This document shows, one piece after another, positions 38,159 to 49,762 of a DNA stretch of 64,000 nt. Below the pieces are notes generated by a model. The model saw only the letters and a program-made list of their open reading frames with translations, searched no databases and was not told where the DNA came from. Every line of letters starts with the position of its first letter. Position 1 is the stretch's first letter. This DNA comes from Plectosphaerella cucumerina (taxonomy: Eukaryota; Ascomycota; Sordariomycetes; Glomerellales; Plectosphaerellaceae). A program made the position numbers and the translations under genes. Location: contig JAGPXD010000002.1 of assembly GCA_020746995.1 (NCBI GenBank), positions 4,216,001 to 4,280,000 on the forward strand, in the 5' to 3' direction.

Positions 38159-40736
38159 CTACGTCGACAGCGCAAGGCACGCGTCTACCGCCAGGCCGAC
38201 CCGTCCCTGCTTCTGGATCACCACGTCCTCAATGATGTCCTTGTCCAGGTCGGGGAACATGCCAGCCAGCGTCTCGACCACGTTGTGGTGCTCTGCCCGG
38301 TGCAGCCTCTGTGCCTCGGCCACCTCGGCACTGGCCTGTCGCGCTGCGGCTTCCTCAGCTGACAGCGCGTGATGGTGCTGGTGGGGCTGCAAGTCGGGGC
38401 GGTTGCTCTCAGCACTCGCCCTGCTCAGCTCAGTGCTGGGGCGTGGGGAGAGGTAGGCCGGGTCCTGGGGCCTCGGGGGCTGCGGCGGGGGCTGGTCGGT
38501 AGTCGAAGGGTCGTCTGAGAACATGCGGCCGATGGTGCTGAGCGGCCTCTGTATGCTCCGCAGGAGACCCGTGATGGCAATGCCGTCGTCTCCGTCTGAA
38601 GAGGTGGATCTTCGAGGTCCTGAAGGCTCGCCCATCTGTGCCTCGAGAGACCGCCTGGCAGAAGAGGACTCGCCCGCTGCGGGTGGCACAAGGCTGGAGT
38701 GCCCCTTCTCTGAGAACTGCTGCTGTTCAGGTGGAGGAGGAGACATGGCACGGTGCTTCTCGGCGATGGCGGACACGGCAGCCTCCACGTTCTTCTCAAA
38801 CTCCTCGTCGGTGATGGTCAAGGTTGTCCGATCCATGTTCTCGACGAACTGGATGGCGCCAAGCTGCAGAGGGGTCAGTTGCGGCATGCGGACCAGGCTC
38901 GGGTCGACTTACCAAGGACGACAGGTAGTACCCTGCCTCACCACCGAGCTTCTCCTGATTCCGGAATCTCAGAATATACTGGACGTTGGAGACCAGATGC
39001 TCAGGGTTCGCCTGGAGTACTACGTAGATAAGGAGCGGCATGAACGAGTCGGCCGACGAGTCCGACTTGGCGTGTTTCAACAGTCCTGGCGGAACGTTAG
39101 TAGGTGCGTGGCAGGCCACAGCCAGGCGATACATACCAAAGATGACCTTGCAACAGTTCAGCACGCAGATGATCTTGTCCCTAGGTGCCCGGTACGACTT
39201 GATCTTTAGGAGTTCTGCGGTCGTTGTCAGCATTGAGCCGGCCACTTCGAACACACTTCACTCACCCTGCTGCGCCAGCTTGAGGAACCGCTTGCCGCTC
39301 TCGTTGCTCTCGGGGATGTCGAGATGCGCTTCACGTATCCATCCGTAGATGTTGATCTTCTGTGTAAGAATATCGTCCCTTTCGACGTCCTCCTGGTGCT
39401 GGCCCTTGCGACCAGGTCCGAGGGGCGCCTCGCCTCCCCGCTTCTTCGGCTTCGCGCCGGGGATGGGGCGAGGCGGGGCTATTGCTGGCGAAAAGGTTTG
39501 GCTGTAGAGTCTGTTCATCACGAGCTTCTCCATGCCCTCTCGGGCATTGTCGAACTCGGCATCTGAGACGTCTCGCCACACCTCGCACTGGGCCATCTTG
39601 TTGGCGATGAACGCCAGGAAGTCGCCGATGATCTTAACCTGCTCATGAACCATCCACTGCCGCTTGCCAAACTCGGAGAGGAAGGATTTGAGGTACCGAG
39701 CGACAGGGTCGGCCTTCTTGTTTCTCAGCTGTTCCAGGAAGCGGTGGAAGTCGAAGGGGAGGCTTGGTTCTGGTTCGGGCTCAGGAGGGGGAGGCCTGTG
39801 CAGAGCCGCTGTAGGCGACAAGGGGGTCTCTGCGACATCGTCGATGGACGCATTGGCGTTGCTTTCGGTTCGATCGTCTTTGGGAGGGACAGGCGGGCCG
39901 AGGTCATCAATGGACTTCTCGTGGGATCGGGTGCTGATGGGTGAGGAGGGCTGTCCCACCCGCCCGATCGAGTCGTGGCTGAGGTTGGACAAGGATGGGG
40001 CCAGAGGCTCGAGACTGGACTTTCGCGGGGGATGCTGAATAGGACCCCCGAAGATGGGCGAGGTCAGCTCCAGCCGTGGGCTCATAACCTCCTCGGCGCC
40101 AGGGCCGCCACCGTCACCGGTGAACTGCTCCATGATGCTTTGAATCTCGGAACGAGAGCCGCCCTCGTCCTCGCCCTCGCTCGTGTATTTCCGGTCATCG
40201 TAGCCGGCATCGGATCTCGTAGGGGACGTGCCATGGCGGGAGCCCGCGCTGGAGTGTGTTCTCGATGGCGGCCCAGAGGCTGTCGGTGTGGGTGGCGTGG
40301 GGTCGACATAGGTCTTTGATTCGACAGTGAGGTACTGAGTCGACGTATCAGGTGGGAGGGGCTCGCTGGGTTTGATCGTGGCTATCGACGAGGACATTAA
40401 GTCGGCCGGGCCAGAAGACTCGGCGGTATCTTGGGAGATGACAGGCTTGTTCGAGGCGGTGTCTTCGGGCTTGGAGGCAGGGATATCGGATGAGGGCGCA
40501 GTCGGCGCGTCGTCGCCAAGCTCTATAAGATCGTCTGAAGCTTTCGATGTGCTAGAAGGTTTGTCTTTGGAGGTGTCTTCTGTCTCTGCGGCCTTGGTCT
40601 GGACGGGTAGCTCGAGTCCCAAACCGACCGAGGAGCTCTGAAGCGGGGATGTCATCTTGGCGGTCGGCTCCTTGTCATGTTGGTCGACGTTGCCGGGCTG
40701 GCTCGCTGGCGGGACGCTCGTCTCGTTCGGAGACAT
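38159..40736 (-). CDS. VPS9: Vps9-type guanine nucleotide exchange factor for Rab5/Vps21, 4 exons, with CUE domain
   Basis: Exons 40736-39266, 39214-39137, 39085-38913 and 38863-38159 give 808 residues, all phases consistent. The first ~300 residues are Ser/Pro/Asp-rich and probably disordered. A helical bundle (LPFDFHRFLEQLRNKKADPVARYLKSFL) leads into the VPS9 domain, spanning the three introns. Its core is LLKIKSYRAPRDKIICVLNCCKVI, then ADSFMPLLIYVVLQANP with the conserved Asp and Tyr, then LVSNVQYILRFRN. The last ~40 residues form a ubiquitin-binding CUE domain (LAGMFPDLDKDIIEDVV...VDACLAL). The protein activates endosomal Rab5 for vacuolar and endocytic sorting on early endosomes. Domain order (VPS9 then C-terminal CUE) equals that of yeast Vps9; the long disordered N-terminus is typical of filamentous fungi. 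Confidence 0.92.
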
Positions 40737-42993
40737 ACAAAGTCGTCGAGAGTGCGTTCGATAGATACGGAGGGTGGCCCGTGTTGACGTTCGGGAAAGG
40801 AAGGGCAGCTCGGTCTGGACTGCGGCCAGGCAGAGAGAGGCGGGGCGGGGAAGCTGTCGCAGGGCTGTGCTGGATGCGTCTGTTTCGTATGACCTGCTGC
40901 TTCGGGGGCGAAGATGTCAGCCGAGGTGATGGGAAGCGGTGTATGTGCGTCGAGGTCCGTTCGGGGGACAGCTATGTCAAGCAGAGGGTGCAGCGAGGCG
41001 TGGGCAGAACAGCGCGGCCAGGGACGTGGAGCTGTGGTTGGACGGAGATTAGAAGCTGAGGTGGCCGGGCTGCGAGGTTCCAGGTTGACGTCTCGTCGTT
41101 GGTTGAGAGCCCGTGATCCACCTCATCCGCCCCGTGCTCAGGCTGCCCGCGGTGGGGCAGGCGCCCTCCGCCAGTTGCGGCAGCGCTATTTCGATGGTAA
41201 CAAGCGCTGTGCCGCAAGGCGCCAGCATCCAGGGTCCAGCGGCGGGCTGACGTCAGCGCCTCAGCAAAGCGAGCGATGAGGTAAGCCTTGGGATCAGGCC
41301 AAGGTGGCTCTCCTCTCCTTCTCCTTCACCCTTCACGCATCCACCACCATCGTCAACGTCGTCCAGGAGAAATGACAATTCCTCCTTCTGTCTAGCATTT
41401 CGCTCCGTCGAGAAAGTGTCGTCAATCAAAGCTATGGATCCTAGTATTCCACCGTCCACAATCATGGCCGTCGCATGAACTGCCTGATTGCCCTCGCCGA
41501 GAACACCTGACGCAATTGGCAAGAGCACAGCCATCGCATCGGCCTCAGCAAGCATCCCGATGACAATCGAAATAGACGCGAGCTGGTGGATTCCGTCTCC
41601 CGCGACTTACATTCCAAAAGAGCCTCGGCTGTAGCCTCGCACCTCTGCCCGCATCCGTCCACCTCGGCCGGGTTCACCAAACCCAGCCGCCCCCTGACAG
41701 CCCGCCCTGATGAGGCCAGACGATGGGTAAGGGCAGCGCGGCAGGGGGAAGCAGCGGCAGATGCGCGGAAGATCCTCCCAGGGAAAGAACAAACCCTCCG
41801 ACTTGGCGGGCGATTGCCGTCTCGGGTCCCGCCCGCGGTTTGCTTGGGGCACGTCTCAGCCGACGGTCGTGTTTCGAAAATCAGGAGACAGCGCCCCCCT
41901 TTTGATCCTCGACCCCGGGCGCCTGTGCGGCTCCGAAAGGCGTCGGCCCCCCCTTGACAGGCGCAGGTTCCTCGACGCACACTCCAAGGTTCTTGCGAGC
42001 AAACAACCTTGTTCGTGCGACGTGCCCGATGCGGACACGTTCAGCCGCCCAGTCGGGGTCGCGGCAGAGCTGTGGCCTCCGCGTTTATACCCCTTTTCGG
42101 CCTCGTCCGACCCGGTGATGGGGATGTTTCTTCCACCTAGAGGACAGCTTCTCGGGGCGACAGACGCAAGTCGGCCATGACCTCCTCCGTCTTTCGGTCC
42201 GTGAAGAGGTCGTCGCCGCCTCGTGGAACCTCCCGCTCAGGGGTCACTGTACTCGGGACACCGAGCACTCAGCGACTCACATTGCTTCTCCCGTGTTCGT
42301 CTCTGTGACGCCTCGCAAGCTTTCTTCATCCACGTTCTCGACCCCTCGAGGGGCAGAACAGAAGACCGCAAGGGGAACAACCCTGCGCGCGTCGTCGATG
42401 CCTCGGCTCGCTGTCAAGGTCGCTTCGGGCGAGCCTTGAGAGGTGGCCACGTCAGGGATGCTAGCGCTTGCGTTCCCGCCCTGTCGTCGGAAGCTGTGAA
42501 GCTGCGGCCTGCTGTCAGCTAGACGCGAGTTATTTCCCAAAGGGGACGCTTTTGCGAGAACCGCTCCTTGACGTCGTCCACCTCGGCGCGCATCGGCCAT
42601 CCTGCGGACACGACTCCGTCCCACCGTCGGTCTCATCTGCCACCGCCCAGCCGCGACAGGAGATGCGATTGGGCAGCCTCAACCCTCGATGGGACGAAAT
42701 GTGTCTTCCTGGGCCACCTCGCCTACAGGACAGCCGCCTCTCCGCAGTCGTCTCATGTACAGGCATTCTAGAAAAGTGGCCATCACGATGGATGCCTTTG
42801 TACTTAAGGACCTCGTCCGGCCGACGACTCCAGATGGCATTCTATTCTCAGCCAGCCAGAGTCTTCATCTTCATCTTCACCTTCATCCTGCCCTGGAGGC
42901 CCCTTTGCCATACACTCTTTAGAACCGTTTGATACGTTCCATCCTCGACATTCCCTCCTCGAAGCGTCCTGTCACTTCCGCCAGCCGTCCAAC
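40737..42993. other. Long intergenic region, Vps9 and cutinase promoters
   Basis: About 2.2 kb, GC-rich, with many chance openings on both strands (for example 41462-41980 minus) that lack ATG starts or family features. No RNA gene or repeat was seen. It should hold the divergent promoters of the Vps9 gene and the cutinase. Confidence 0.4.
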
Positions 42994-43732
42994 ATGAAGT
43001 CCTTCGCCACCCTTGCCCTCGTCGCCCTGGCCGCCGCCAGCCCCATCATCGAGGAACGCCAGCGCGGTGGCCGCGTTGGTAGCACCGCCACCGAGTTCAC
43101 CGACGGCGGCTGCAAAGAGATCATCATGCTCTTCGCCCGCGGCTCGACTGAGACTGGCAACATGGGCACCATCTGTGGTCCTCAGACCGCCAACGGCGTC
43201 AAGGCCGCGTTTGGTGCCGACAAGGTCGCCGTTGAGGGCATCGAGTACGCCGCCGCCCTGTCGACCAACTTCGGCCCCGGCGGTGCCGACCGCCGCGGCA
43301 TCGCCGAGATGGAGCGCCTCATCGCCAAGGCCAACACCGAGTGCCCCGACTCGATGCTCGTCGTTGGCGGCTACAGTCAGGGTGCCGCCCTCACCCATCG
43401 CGCCGTCGAGGACCTGCCCCAGGCTCAGAAGGACCAGATCGTCGCCGCCTTCACTTTCGGAGACACCCAGAACCAGCAGGTATGTCGGCATGAAGCAAAG
43501 ACCATGGCGACTGGACATGCGACTAACACGACACCCACAGGACAATGGCCAGATCCCTAACTTCCCGCCCGAGAAGACCAACGTCATCTGCAACCGCGGC
43601 GATGCCGTCTGCGTCGGCACCCTTAACATCCTGCCGCCTCACCTCCAGTACGGCGCCCGCGCCGACGAGCAGGCCCAGTTCATCAACAGCAAGCTGCAGG
43701 CCGCCGGCGCCAAGCTCAAGAAGCGGGATTAA
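42994..43732 (+). CDS. Cutinase (CE5), 2 exons
   Basis: Exons 42994-43479 and 43541-43732 give 225 residues; the 61-nt intron is GTATGT...CTAAC...CAG and falls after DTQNQQ. A signal peptide (MKSFATLALVALAAASP) is followed by a short pro-segment. The alpha/beta-hydrolase triad is Ser128 (GGYSQG), Asp183 (GDAVC) and His196 (PPHLQYG). The Ser-Asp and Ser-His spacings of 55 and 68 equal those of the Fusarium cutinase triad. Oxyanion region FARGSTETGNMG and four cysteines for two disulfides are present. The enzyme hydrolyses plant cutin esters and aids cuticle penetration. It converges on the P450 gene, leaving 228 nt between stops. Confidence 0.95.
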
Positions 43733-43960
43733 AGGGGGCGCTGCCTTTCCAACGGCGCCATGGCTCGATCGCATCGCGTTTTGGGGGAGGGGTGGAATAT
43801 GATACCCAAGATCACGATGTACATGACTATTGCCCGTCTATCAAGCACGCTAGTCGTTCTTATCCCCTCGCTGCGGACGTGAAGGTCATGAAATCATGTT
43901 AGCATCATCAACGGCGCGATCTGTGAAGGCTCAAACTCTACAGCACCCATCTGCTCTTCA

Positions 43961-45883
43961 TCAAACCTGGCCCCTCCTGGTAAAGACGCAGTCCAACCTC
44001 GCCTGCTTCACAATGAGGTTCCAGTGTTCTTCATTGCGGAACCTCATCCCGTCCTCGCCGGGGGCGAACTCAAAATCGTAATTGAAAATGGTGTATGCGA
44101 TTGACATGCGGATGACGTTCTTGGCGAGCTTCTTTCCGACACAGTCGTAGCGGCCTGTAGAAGTTAGTGGCTGTCTTAAAGGGTGTATGCCTAGGACTTG
44201 CCCATGTGAAAAGGGAAAAAGGCCCTTTTATCCAGCACCAGCTCTGGCCTTGTCGTCCACCGCTCCGGGATGAACTCATGTGGTCGCACAAAGTACCGTT
44301 CCGATGAGTGGTAGGCCTGTGTCGGGGTGTAGAGGATCGTTCCGGCTGGGAAGAACGTCCCCGCGATGGTGAGGCCCTCTGGTGGTGGCGACCGCGGGCC
44401 GCCGATGGGCACAGGGGCGTTGAGCCTCATGGCCTCGTTAAGGATGCCCTCGAAAAGGGAGACGGTGTCGAGGTCCGAAACGACGAACTCGTCTGGCAGG
44501 GTCTTGCCGTAAAGGGGGGCGACCTCTTCAAAGAGTCTCTGGCGGAGTGCGGGATCACGGGCGAGATGGTAGAAGACTAGACTCAGGACGCATGCGACGG
44601 TGTCCCTGTTTTGTCAGCATGAGGCTTTCCAGGGAGGATGGGGGAGCTCACGTCGCGGCAACGAGAATGCCGAGGCTGTCTGCGTAGACTGTGGTCATGT
44701 TGACTATTGACCGTGGCTTTTCAGACCCAAGATCCGCGAGGAAGTACTTCAGCATGTCGTGCTTGTCTTCCGAGTTGTCCTGGTTTGCGTCAGAAAGACT
44801 CGAAGATCAAAGAGCCATTGGTTCCTCACCCGCAACCTCCCATCTGCCATGTCAACGCCCAGCTGCTCAAACTCCTTCTGCATGCCAAACTTGGGCATGT
44901 TCATCATGAGCGCCACGGGCCAGTAGACGTGCCCTAGGGCTGCAGCGGTGCCGAAGGTGATCTCGAGCAATTCCAGCATCGAGTCCTCGCGACCCTCTCG
45001 AACGGTACCAAAGTCGGTTGAGAAGCCGATGCGGCCCATGTTGTCGAAGCCGATGAGGGTGGCGTAGTGGGAGGTATCGACAGGCAGACGGCCGAGCTCG
45101 TCAAGGCGACCAAGCCAGCTGCGCACCACCTTACGCGTCGCAGGCTCGTAGCCCCTGAGTGCTTTGGGTTCCGTCAGTGGGGGCTGGGGCAGAAAGGAAA
45201 GGGGTCATACCCTCTGCACTGAGAGCCTTGTCCCAGATCGTTCTCCGGTCTCGATGCTGCTGCTTATCCGTGATACTATCCAGGTTATACACGCCCTTGT
45301 AGTGTAGGCTTTCGTAGAAGCCCATACCCCCCTTGGAGCACTTCGACCTCGGGCCATGTATGGCCATCAGTGCATCCTGATGCAGGATGGCAACAGAGTT
45401 CGGTCCTGCGCTTCTCAGTCTTCCGGGTCACACACACTCGGCAGTAGACTCACCGACGCGGACAAAGTCCCCGTACTCCTCATGCAGGCGGAGAAACCTC
45501 TTGTGCAGCTGCCCGTCGCGGCCCAGCCACGGCATGTACAGCTGGGTCACCTTGAGGGCGAACGGTCCCGGGACGTGTCTCAGCGGGTGGAAGAAGACCC
45601 TGTAGATTCCGATGCTGGCGAACAGGGCCGCGAGGTAGGCGGACGACACGGCGGCGCAGACGGGCAGGCCCTGGGAGAGGGTGCCCGCGGCGGATGACGT
45701 CTTATACAGCAGCAGGCCGAGGCCGACGAGGTGGGCGCCGATGATGTCCCGCGCGTTCGAGGTGTGGTTCCCCCTGATGAAGTACAGGTGATGGGACAGG
45801 AGGCCGGCCGTTGACGCGATGACGCATGACAGGTTGACGTCTCTGCCGAAGCGGGCGGCCGTCTGGATGGCAAAGTCGAGCAT
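43961..45883 (-). CDS. Membrane-anchored cytochrome P450 monooxygenase, 6 exons
   Basis: Exons 45883-45454, 45405-45211, 45161-44830, 44779-44652, 44605-44202 and 44154-43961 give 560 residues with all phases consistent. The N-terminus has several hydrophobic segments before the proline hinge RVFFHPLRHVPGP. Further marks are EYGDFVRVG/PNSVAI, the I-helix VAATDTVACV, the K-helix EAMR (Glu419-Arg422), PERW, and the heme loop PFHMG/RYDCVGKKLA with Cys501. The last intron (44201-44155, 47 nt) is GC-AG (GCAAGT...CTAAC...CAG); only this splice yields the heme motif. The third exon uses an unusual AAAG acceptor, fixed by the EALRGYEP junction. It resembles fungal P450s of the benzoate/trichothecene-type clans; the substrate is unknown, and no clustered backbone enzyme lies next to it. 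Confidence 0.9.
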
Positions 45884-47188
45884 CGCGAGGTTTTGGAGAC
45901 ATACAACGACAGCAACAACGATAACACACAATACAGCCCGGGTGCTGGAAGAGGGGAGGGGGGGCGGCGGCGATGCGATGCGGTGCTTCCCAGGATCCCC
46001 GGTTCAAAAGATAATCTGCCACCCGGGGGGGACAAGGCCATGGGGGCACGGGGGGATGGGAGGGCAAACGGGCCAGCTATGTACGATGGCACAAGTTTCC
46101 GAGTCGTCGGATGTCCGGGTTCGTAAGCGCCCGAGCACGGCCTGACCATGTTGACGAAGCGTCGTCAGAGAGTTTTGGCCGGCGCGAGCAGGTCGCCCGA
46201 CTCGCGCTGCATATGTTTGCCCCCCCCGGCCGGCGTCTGGTGATAGAGTCATCATTCGTTGATAGTTCGTGACTGTTGGTGGCGCCTGCATCGAGGATGG
46301 GGGCTGTGGAGGCCTGGCCTCCTTTTTCATTGTTCCTGCGAGCCAGTATCGCTGCACTGGCGTGGGGTCGGGGTGGCTCGCGTATTGTCGTCGCACTGCA
46401 GTTTGTGCAAACAAACAGCCGTCCTGGGATGTGTTGGCTTGGGTTGGGGGGAACAAGGAGGGGTGTTGGTCATCATGTGCTGCCGCGGTTGGTTTGTGTG
46501 GAGTGTGATGAGGATGAGGGACTTTAAGTTGGTCTTCCCTGGTGTGCTGTTGTTGATGACTGCAGGTTGGGCTGAGAGCGGAGGAGAAAAGATGGACGTT
46601 GGGAGGGATCAGGGGAGTCTCATAGGGCTGATGGCGAGCGGGAGGGGTTCTTGAGCCCCCTGTCTCGGGGAACTCCAGAGGTTCTGGTTGGAGGGAGTGC
46701 GTCGGTCACGGTCTGGAACCCCCCGGCCGGCGCATTGAAACGCCCGGCCGCCCAACCGGTACAGCGGCATGCGTCTTGGATGAGGCCAACGGCGAGATCT
46801 GACCGCTGTCAGTGATCGGTCGTCCGTAGCGCGTGCTTGTCGCATCGCTAACTTGAGTGAGGGTGTCTGAGCATCGTCAGTTGTAAAGCTTGTCAATCTA
46901 CAAAATGATCCAAGTACGTCAGTTCCTCATGAAATGTTCACCACACGGAGCAAGGTAGCAGTAGTAGATGAATTATGTGGTATTGTTACAGCGCACTCTG
47001 TGCGACAGCTTCGTGATGCATGTCATGCCTTCGTGGCGTCTCTATTCCGGCTCGCTTCCGCCGAAAATCCCGCCCTCGTACAAATGAGAAATCAAAACGC
47101 CCGGTTCGCTCTGTGAATCAGATCGCTTGTGTTCGGTCCAAGTGTCGTGGTGGTAGTGGTGTTGATGTTGGTGTTGGTGGTGATGCGA
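45884..47188. other. Intergenic region
   Basis: About 1.3 kb with no gene recognised. It contains G-runs and C-runs near 46020-46220 (GGGGGG, CCCCCCC) and pyrimidine/purine asymmetry. It holds the P450 promoter and the 3' end of the small Gly/Met-rich gene. Confidence 0.45.
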
Positions 47189-47470
47189 TTAGCAGCGGCG
47201 TCCACCCATGCCCATGCCGCCCATCCTCCTGCCGCCGCCCATCATGCCGCCACTACGAGATCGTTAGCATATGTTGTCGTTCAAGTTGCTGAGGATTGCT
47301 GCTTACCCTCCCATGCGGCCGCCACCCATGCGGCCACCGCCCATACGGCCACCGCCCATGCCCATGCCGCCACCGCCGTGGTGGTGGTGAACCTCCTTGA
47401 CGGGGCGAGGTCCGCCCATCATGCCACCGCCCATGCGGGAAGAGGATCGTCGGGAGCCGCCGAAGCACAT
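47189..47470 (-). CDS. Gly/Met-rich mini-protein, 2 exons
   Basis: Exons 47470-47307 and 47252-47189 give 75 residues. The 54-nt intron is GTAAGC...GCTAAC...GTAG. The protein is almost wholly built from MGGG and MGGGR units (SRMGGGMMGGPRP, GMGMGGGRMGGGRMGGG, RRMGGMGMGGRRC) around a short PVKEVHHHH segment, with one cysteine near each end. It has no signal peptide or hydrophobic stretch, so a cytosolic or nuclear place is likely. A clear TATA box and long leader suggest strong or inducible expression. No family recognised; the repeats hint at metal (His/Met) or nucleic-acid (RGG-like) binding. Splicing keeps the same repeat composition on both sides, which supports reality of the gene. Confidence 0.68.
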
Positions 47471-48571
47471 TGTAATGGTTTTGTTGGTGTTTTTGAGGTG
47501 TATTGGTTTGAGAGTGATGATCCAAGTCTGATGTGTGACTTGGGAATTGTGGATTGTTTAGTTATTGGTCTCGGTGTTGTTGAGAGATGGTTGTTTGTGA
47601 TGATGAGTCTGGAAGAGTCGATGCACTGATGGAAGGGGGATCCGAATGGGTTTATATACAACATCGCCGTTCTAATTCCGTCACTGTCGATTGCTGTGCT
47701 TGCGGTACCAGGCTGTGTTGGATGCTCTGATCAGTGGGGCAGAACCGACGTCGCCTCGCCCTCTCCGCCATCGTCAACAGCGGGAAACCTGCTGGATCTG
47801 AGCTCAGAGTCAGTGGGATCCTGGCCCGTCACTGGACGGCAGGCTGCGGAGGAGGGTCCCTCTCAGGCTCGGCAAAGGGACCGACCTCCCGCTGGACCCT
47901 GCGTGCGTCAGCGCTGTGGTTCGCCGTGAAGCTGCTCGTGGTCTGGAGGGCGCCCTGGAGAAGATGGACCCTTGGCCCATGTCATGGTTAGCAGCCTCAA
48001 GACCCCGCGACGCCCCAAAACCGGGGCGCGGCCGCGCAAGCACGACTGCCGAGACCGACGCGGCGTCCACTGGCACGTCACCCCCAAGACCATAGTCCCA
48101 GCCTTTTCCTCCTCTCCCCAACTTCTTCTACACACCCATTCGCCAATGGCAACCACACCTTCCACAAGGCCCAGACCGGACCATCGCCCCCGCTAGGACG
48201 ACGACTTGTTTTCACTTGCGACAAGAAAGACCACCGCTGCGCTGCTGTGCGACCGGGATGCCCGATGATGCGCGCGCCGAGACTCGGACGGTCGCGTGCG
48301 AGCCAGGAACACCCCGTCATGGTGCCCTAATCGCCAACGTCGCTTCGAGCTCTGGGCGTCGTCGCTTTCCCGCCGATCACGGGCCGCAGACACGCAAGCT
48401 CAACATCGTCCCTTCAGAATGACGAGATTCGCAATTTCGCGATAAGGTCCAGTGACGGAATGGAAGGAAGCCAAGCGCATCCGCGAGAACCTTCGACGCG
48501 CAGCCGGCGGCCAGGCCCTTGGCGTCTTGCTCTGCGACAGAACATCCGACGTCCCATCAAGCAGATTCTCC
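47471..48571. other. Intergenic region
   Basis: About 1.1 kb with the leader and promoter of the Gly/Met-rich gene and the 3' side of the F-box gene; no further gene recognised. Confidence 0.45.
47651..47658 (-). promoter_or_regulatory. TATA box of the Gly/Met-rich gene
   Basis: TATATAAA on the minus strand, about 180 nt before the start codon. Confidence 0.55.
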
Positions 48572-49762
48572 TCATTGACCCTCCAAGCTTTGCGCCTCTC
48601 CCCATCGGTTCACGATCCATTCGAGGTCCCTGGAGTGCCAGTCCGGCAGGTACATCCACCTCTGCTCCGTCGAGCTCCATCCGCGGTTCGGTAGATACGC
48701 CTCGAGCATATAGTAGTTGTCCCGATGGAAGGGAAAGTCGACAGTTGGCGGCCCGCTGCGCTCCAGAAACGCGTCTGTCCCCGTCGCCTCGTCCTCGGCC
48801 GTCAACCTGAACCTCCGCCGCCGGTTCCCCTTGTTCTCGCCGTGCCGCCGGATGGCCCTCGTCGTCGACACGAGATGCTGCTCCAGCACGCGCGCATACA
48901 TGAGCGGCAAGCGCACGGCGCGGAGCAGCGTGGCCTCATGCGCCGCCAAAAGATCTGTGTTCCAGGCAGGGTTCGTCCCGCGCGGGATCAGGGGGATCGG
49001 CTCGCCGGCATCGAGGTTGCGCTGCCAATGGGCAAAGTCCAGAGTCAGTGCGAGGGCGTTCCAGCGGCTGATGCACGTGAAGCAGGTACACAGGATCTCC
49101 GGGCTGGGCGTCGGGATGTGCTGAAACATGCGGTAGCCGTTGGATGAGATGCGCTCCGGGTGCTGCAGCGCCCGCCGAACCGCGACGTCATCGATGGCAT
49201 CGAGAAGCACCGGCGGCTGCAGGCACCGCGCCAGGACCGAGTAGTGGCGCCGGATAATCTCCCGCGATAGGGCGTCCTCTTCCTGGAGGATGAACTCCCG
49301 CAGTGCGTGGCATGTCTGCATCAGGACGTGTACCTGGCTTGGCGTGAGGAAGGAGAGGACATTGAGGAGCAGCTCGCCGGGGAGGTCAAACAGGCCGAGA
49401 CCCTGCGTCCTCTTGGCGGCCTTTTTGGTCGCCAGCTTCTCCTGTCGCTTTCGGAGGCGGTCGGTTCGTTTAGAGCGCTTCATCAGGTTGCCGTCCGCCG
49501 CAACTCGCTCCGAGCTTGTGACGGGCTTGGAGGCGTAGGGACAGGGCCCCAGCTCTGGATCGATGTCTTGGCCATCTTGCTGCGTTGTCGCTGGTGTGGA
49601 CGGGCAAGTGGAACCTTCGCTTTGGTGATCTGTATCCCCGGCCTTTGATGGAGGTTTCTGTGAGACGGAAAGTTGGGAAATCGACGAGGCCGTCTCATCC
49701 ATCGCGAGACTTGGTTTGGTGTTGAGGGGTAGGAGGGTGGAAGTAGCAGTTGCCACCCGCAT
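48572..49762 (-). CDS. F-box protein
   Basis: This single-exon gene encodes 396 residues from the ATG at 49762 (a second in-frame ATG at 49702 gives 376). A basic region (KRSKRTDRLRKRQEKLATKKAAKR), possibly a nuclear signal, precedes a classic F-box (LFDLPGELLLNVLSFLTPSQVHVLMQTCHALREFI, about residues 124-160). The rest, including a CTCFTCISRW cysteine pair and a WSSTEQRWMYLPDWHSRDLEWIV end, belongs to a common fungal F-box protein type without known substrate. Through Skp1 such proteins recruit targets to SCF ubiquitin ligases. No leucine-rich, WD or kelch repeats were seen. Confidence 0.82.
   Translation of the reverse strand: MRVATATSTLLPLNTKPSLAMDETASSISQLSVSQKPPSKAGDTDHQSEGSTCPSTPATTQQDGQDIDPELGPCPYASKPVTSSERVAADGNLMKRSKRTDRLRKRQEKLATKKAAKRTQGLGLFDLPGELLLNVLSFLTPSQVHVLMQTCHALREFILQEEDALSREIIRRHYSVLARCLQPPVLLDAIDDVAVRRALQHPERISSNGYRMFQHIPTPSPEILCTCFTCISRWNALALTLDFAHWQRNLDAGEPIPLIPRGTNPAWNTDLLAAHEATLLRAVRLPLMYARVLEQHLVSTTRAIRRHGENKGNRRRRFRLTAEDEATGTDAFLERSGPPTVDFPFHRDNYYMLEAYLPNRGWSSTEQRWMYLPDWHSRDLEWIVNRWGEAQSLEGQ

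Noticed and set aside
41462..41980. 172-codon minus-strand frame between Vps9 and cutinase
   Set aside because: Arg/Gly/Ser-rich, GC-driven; no conserved feature.
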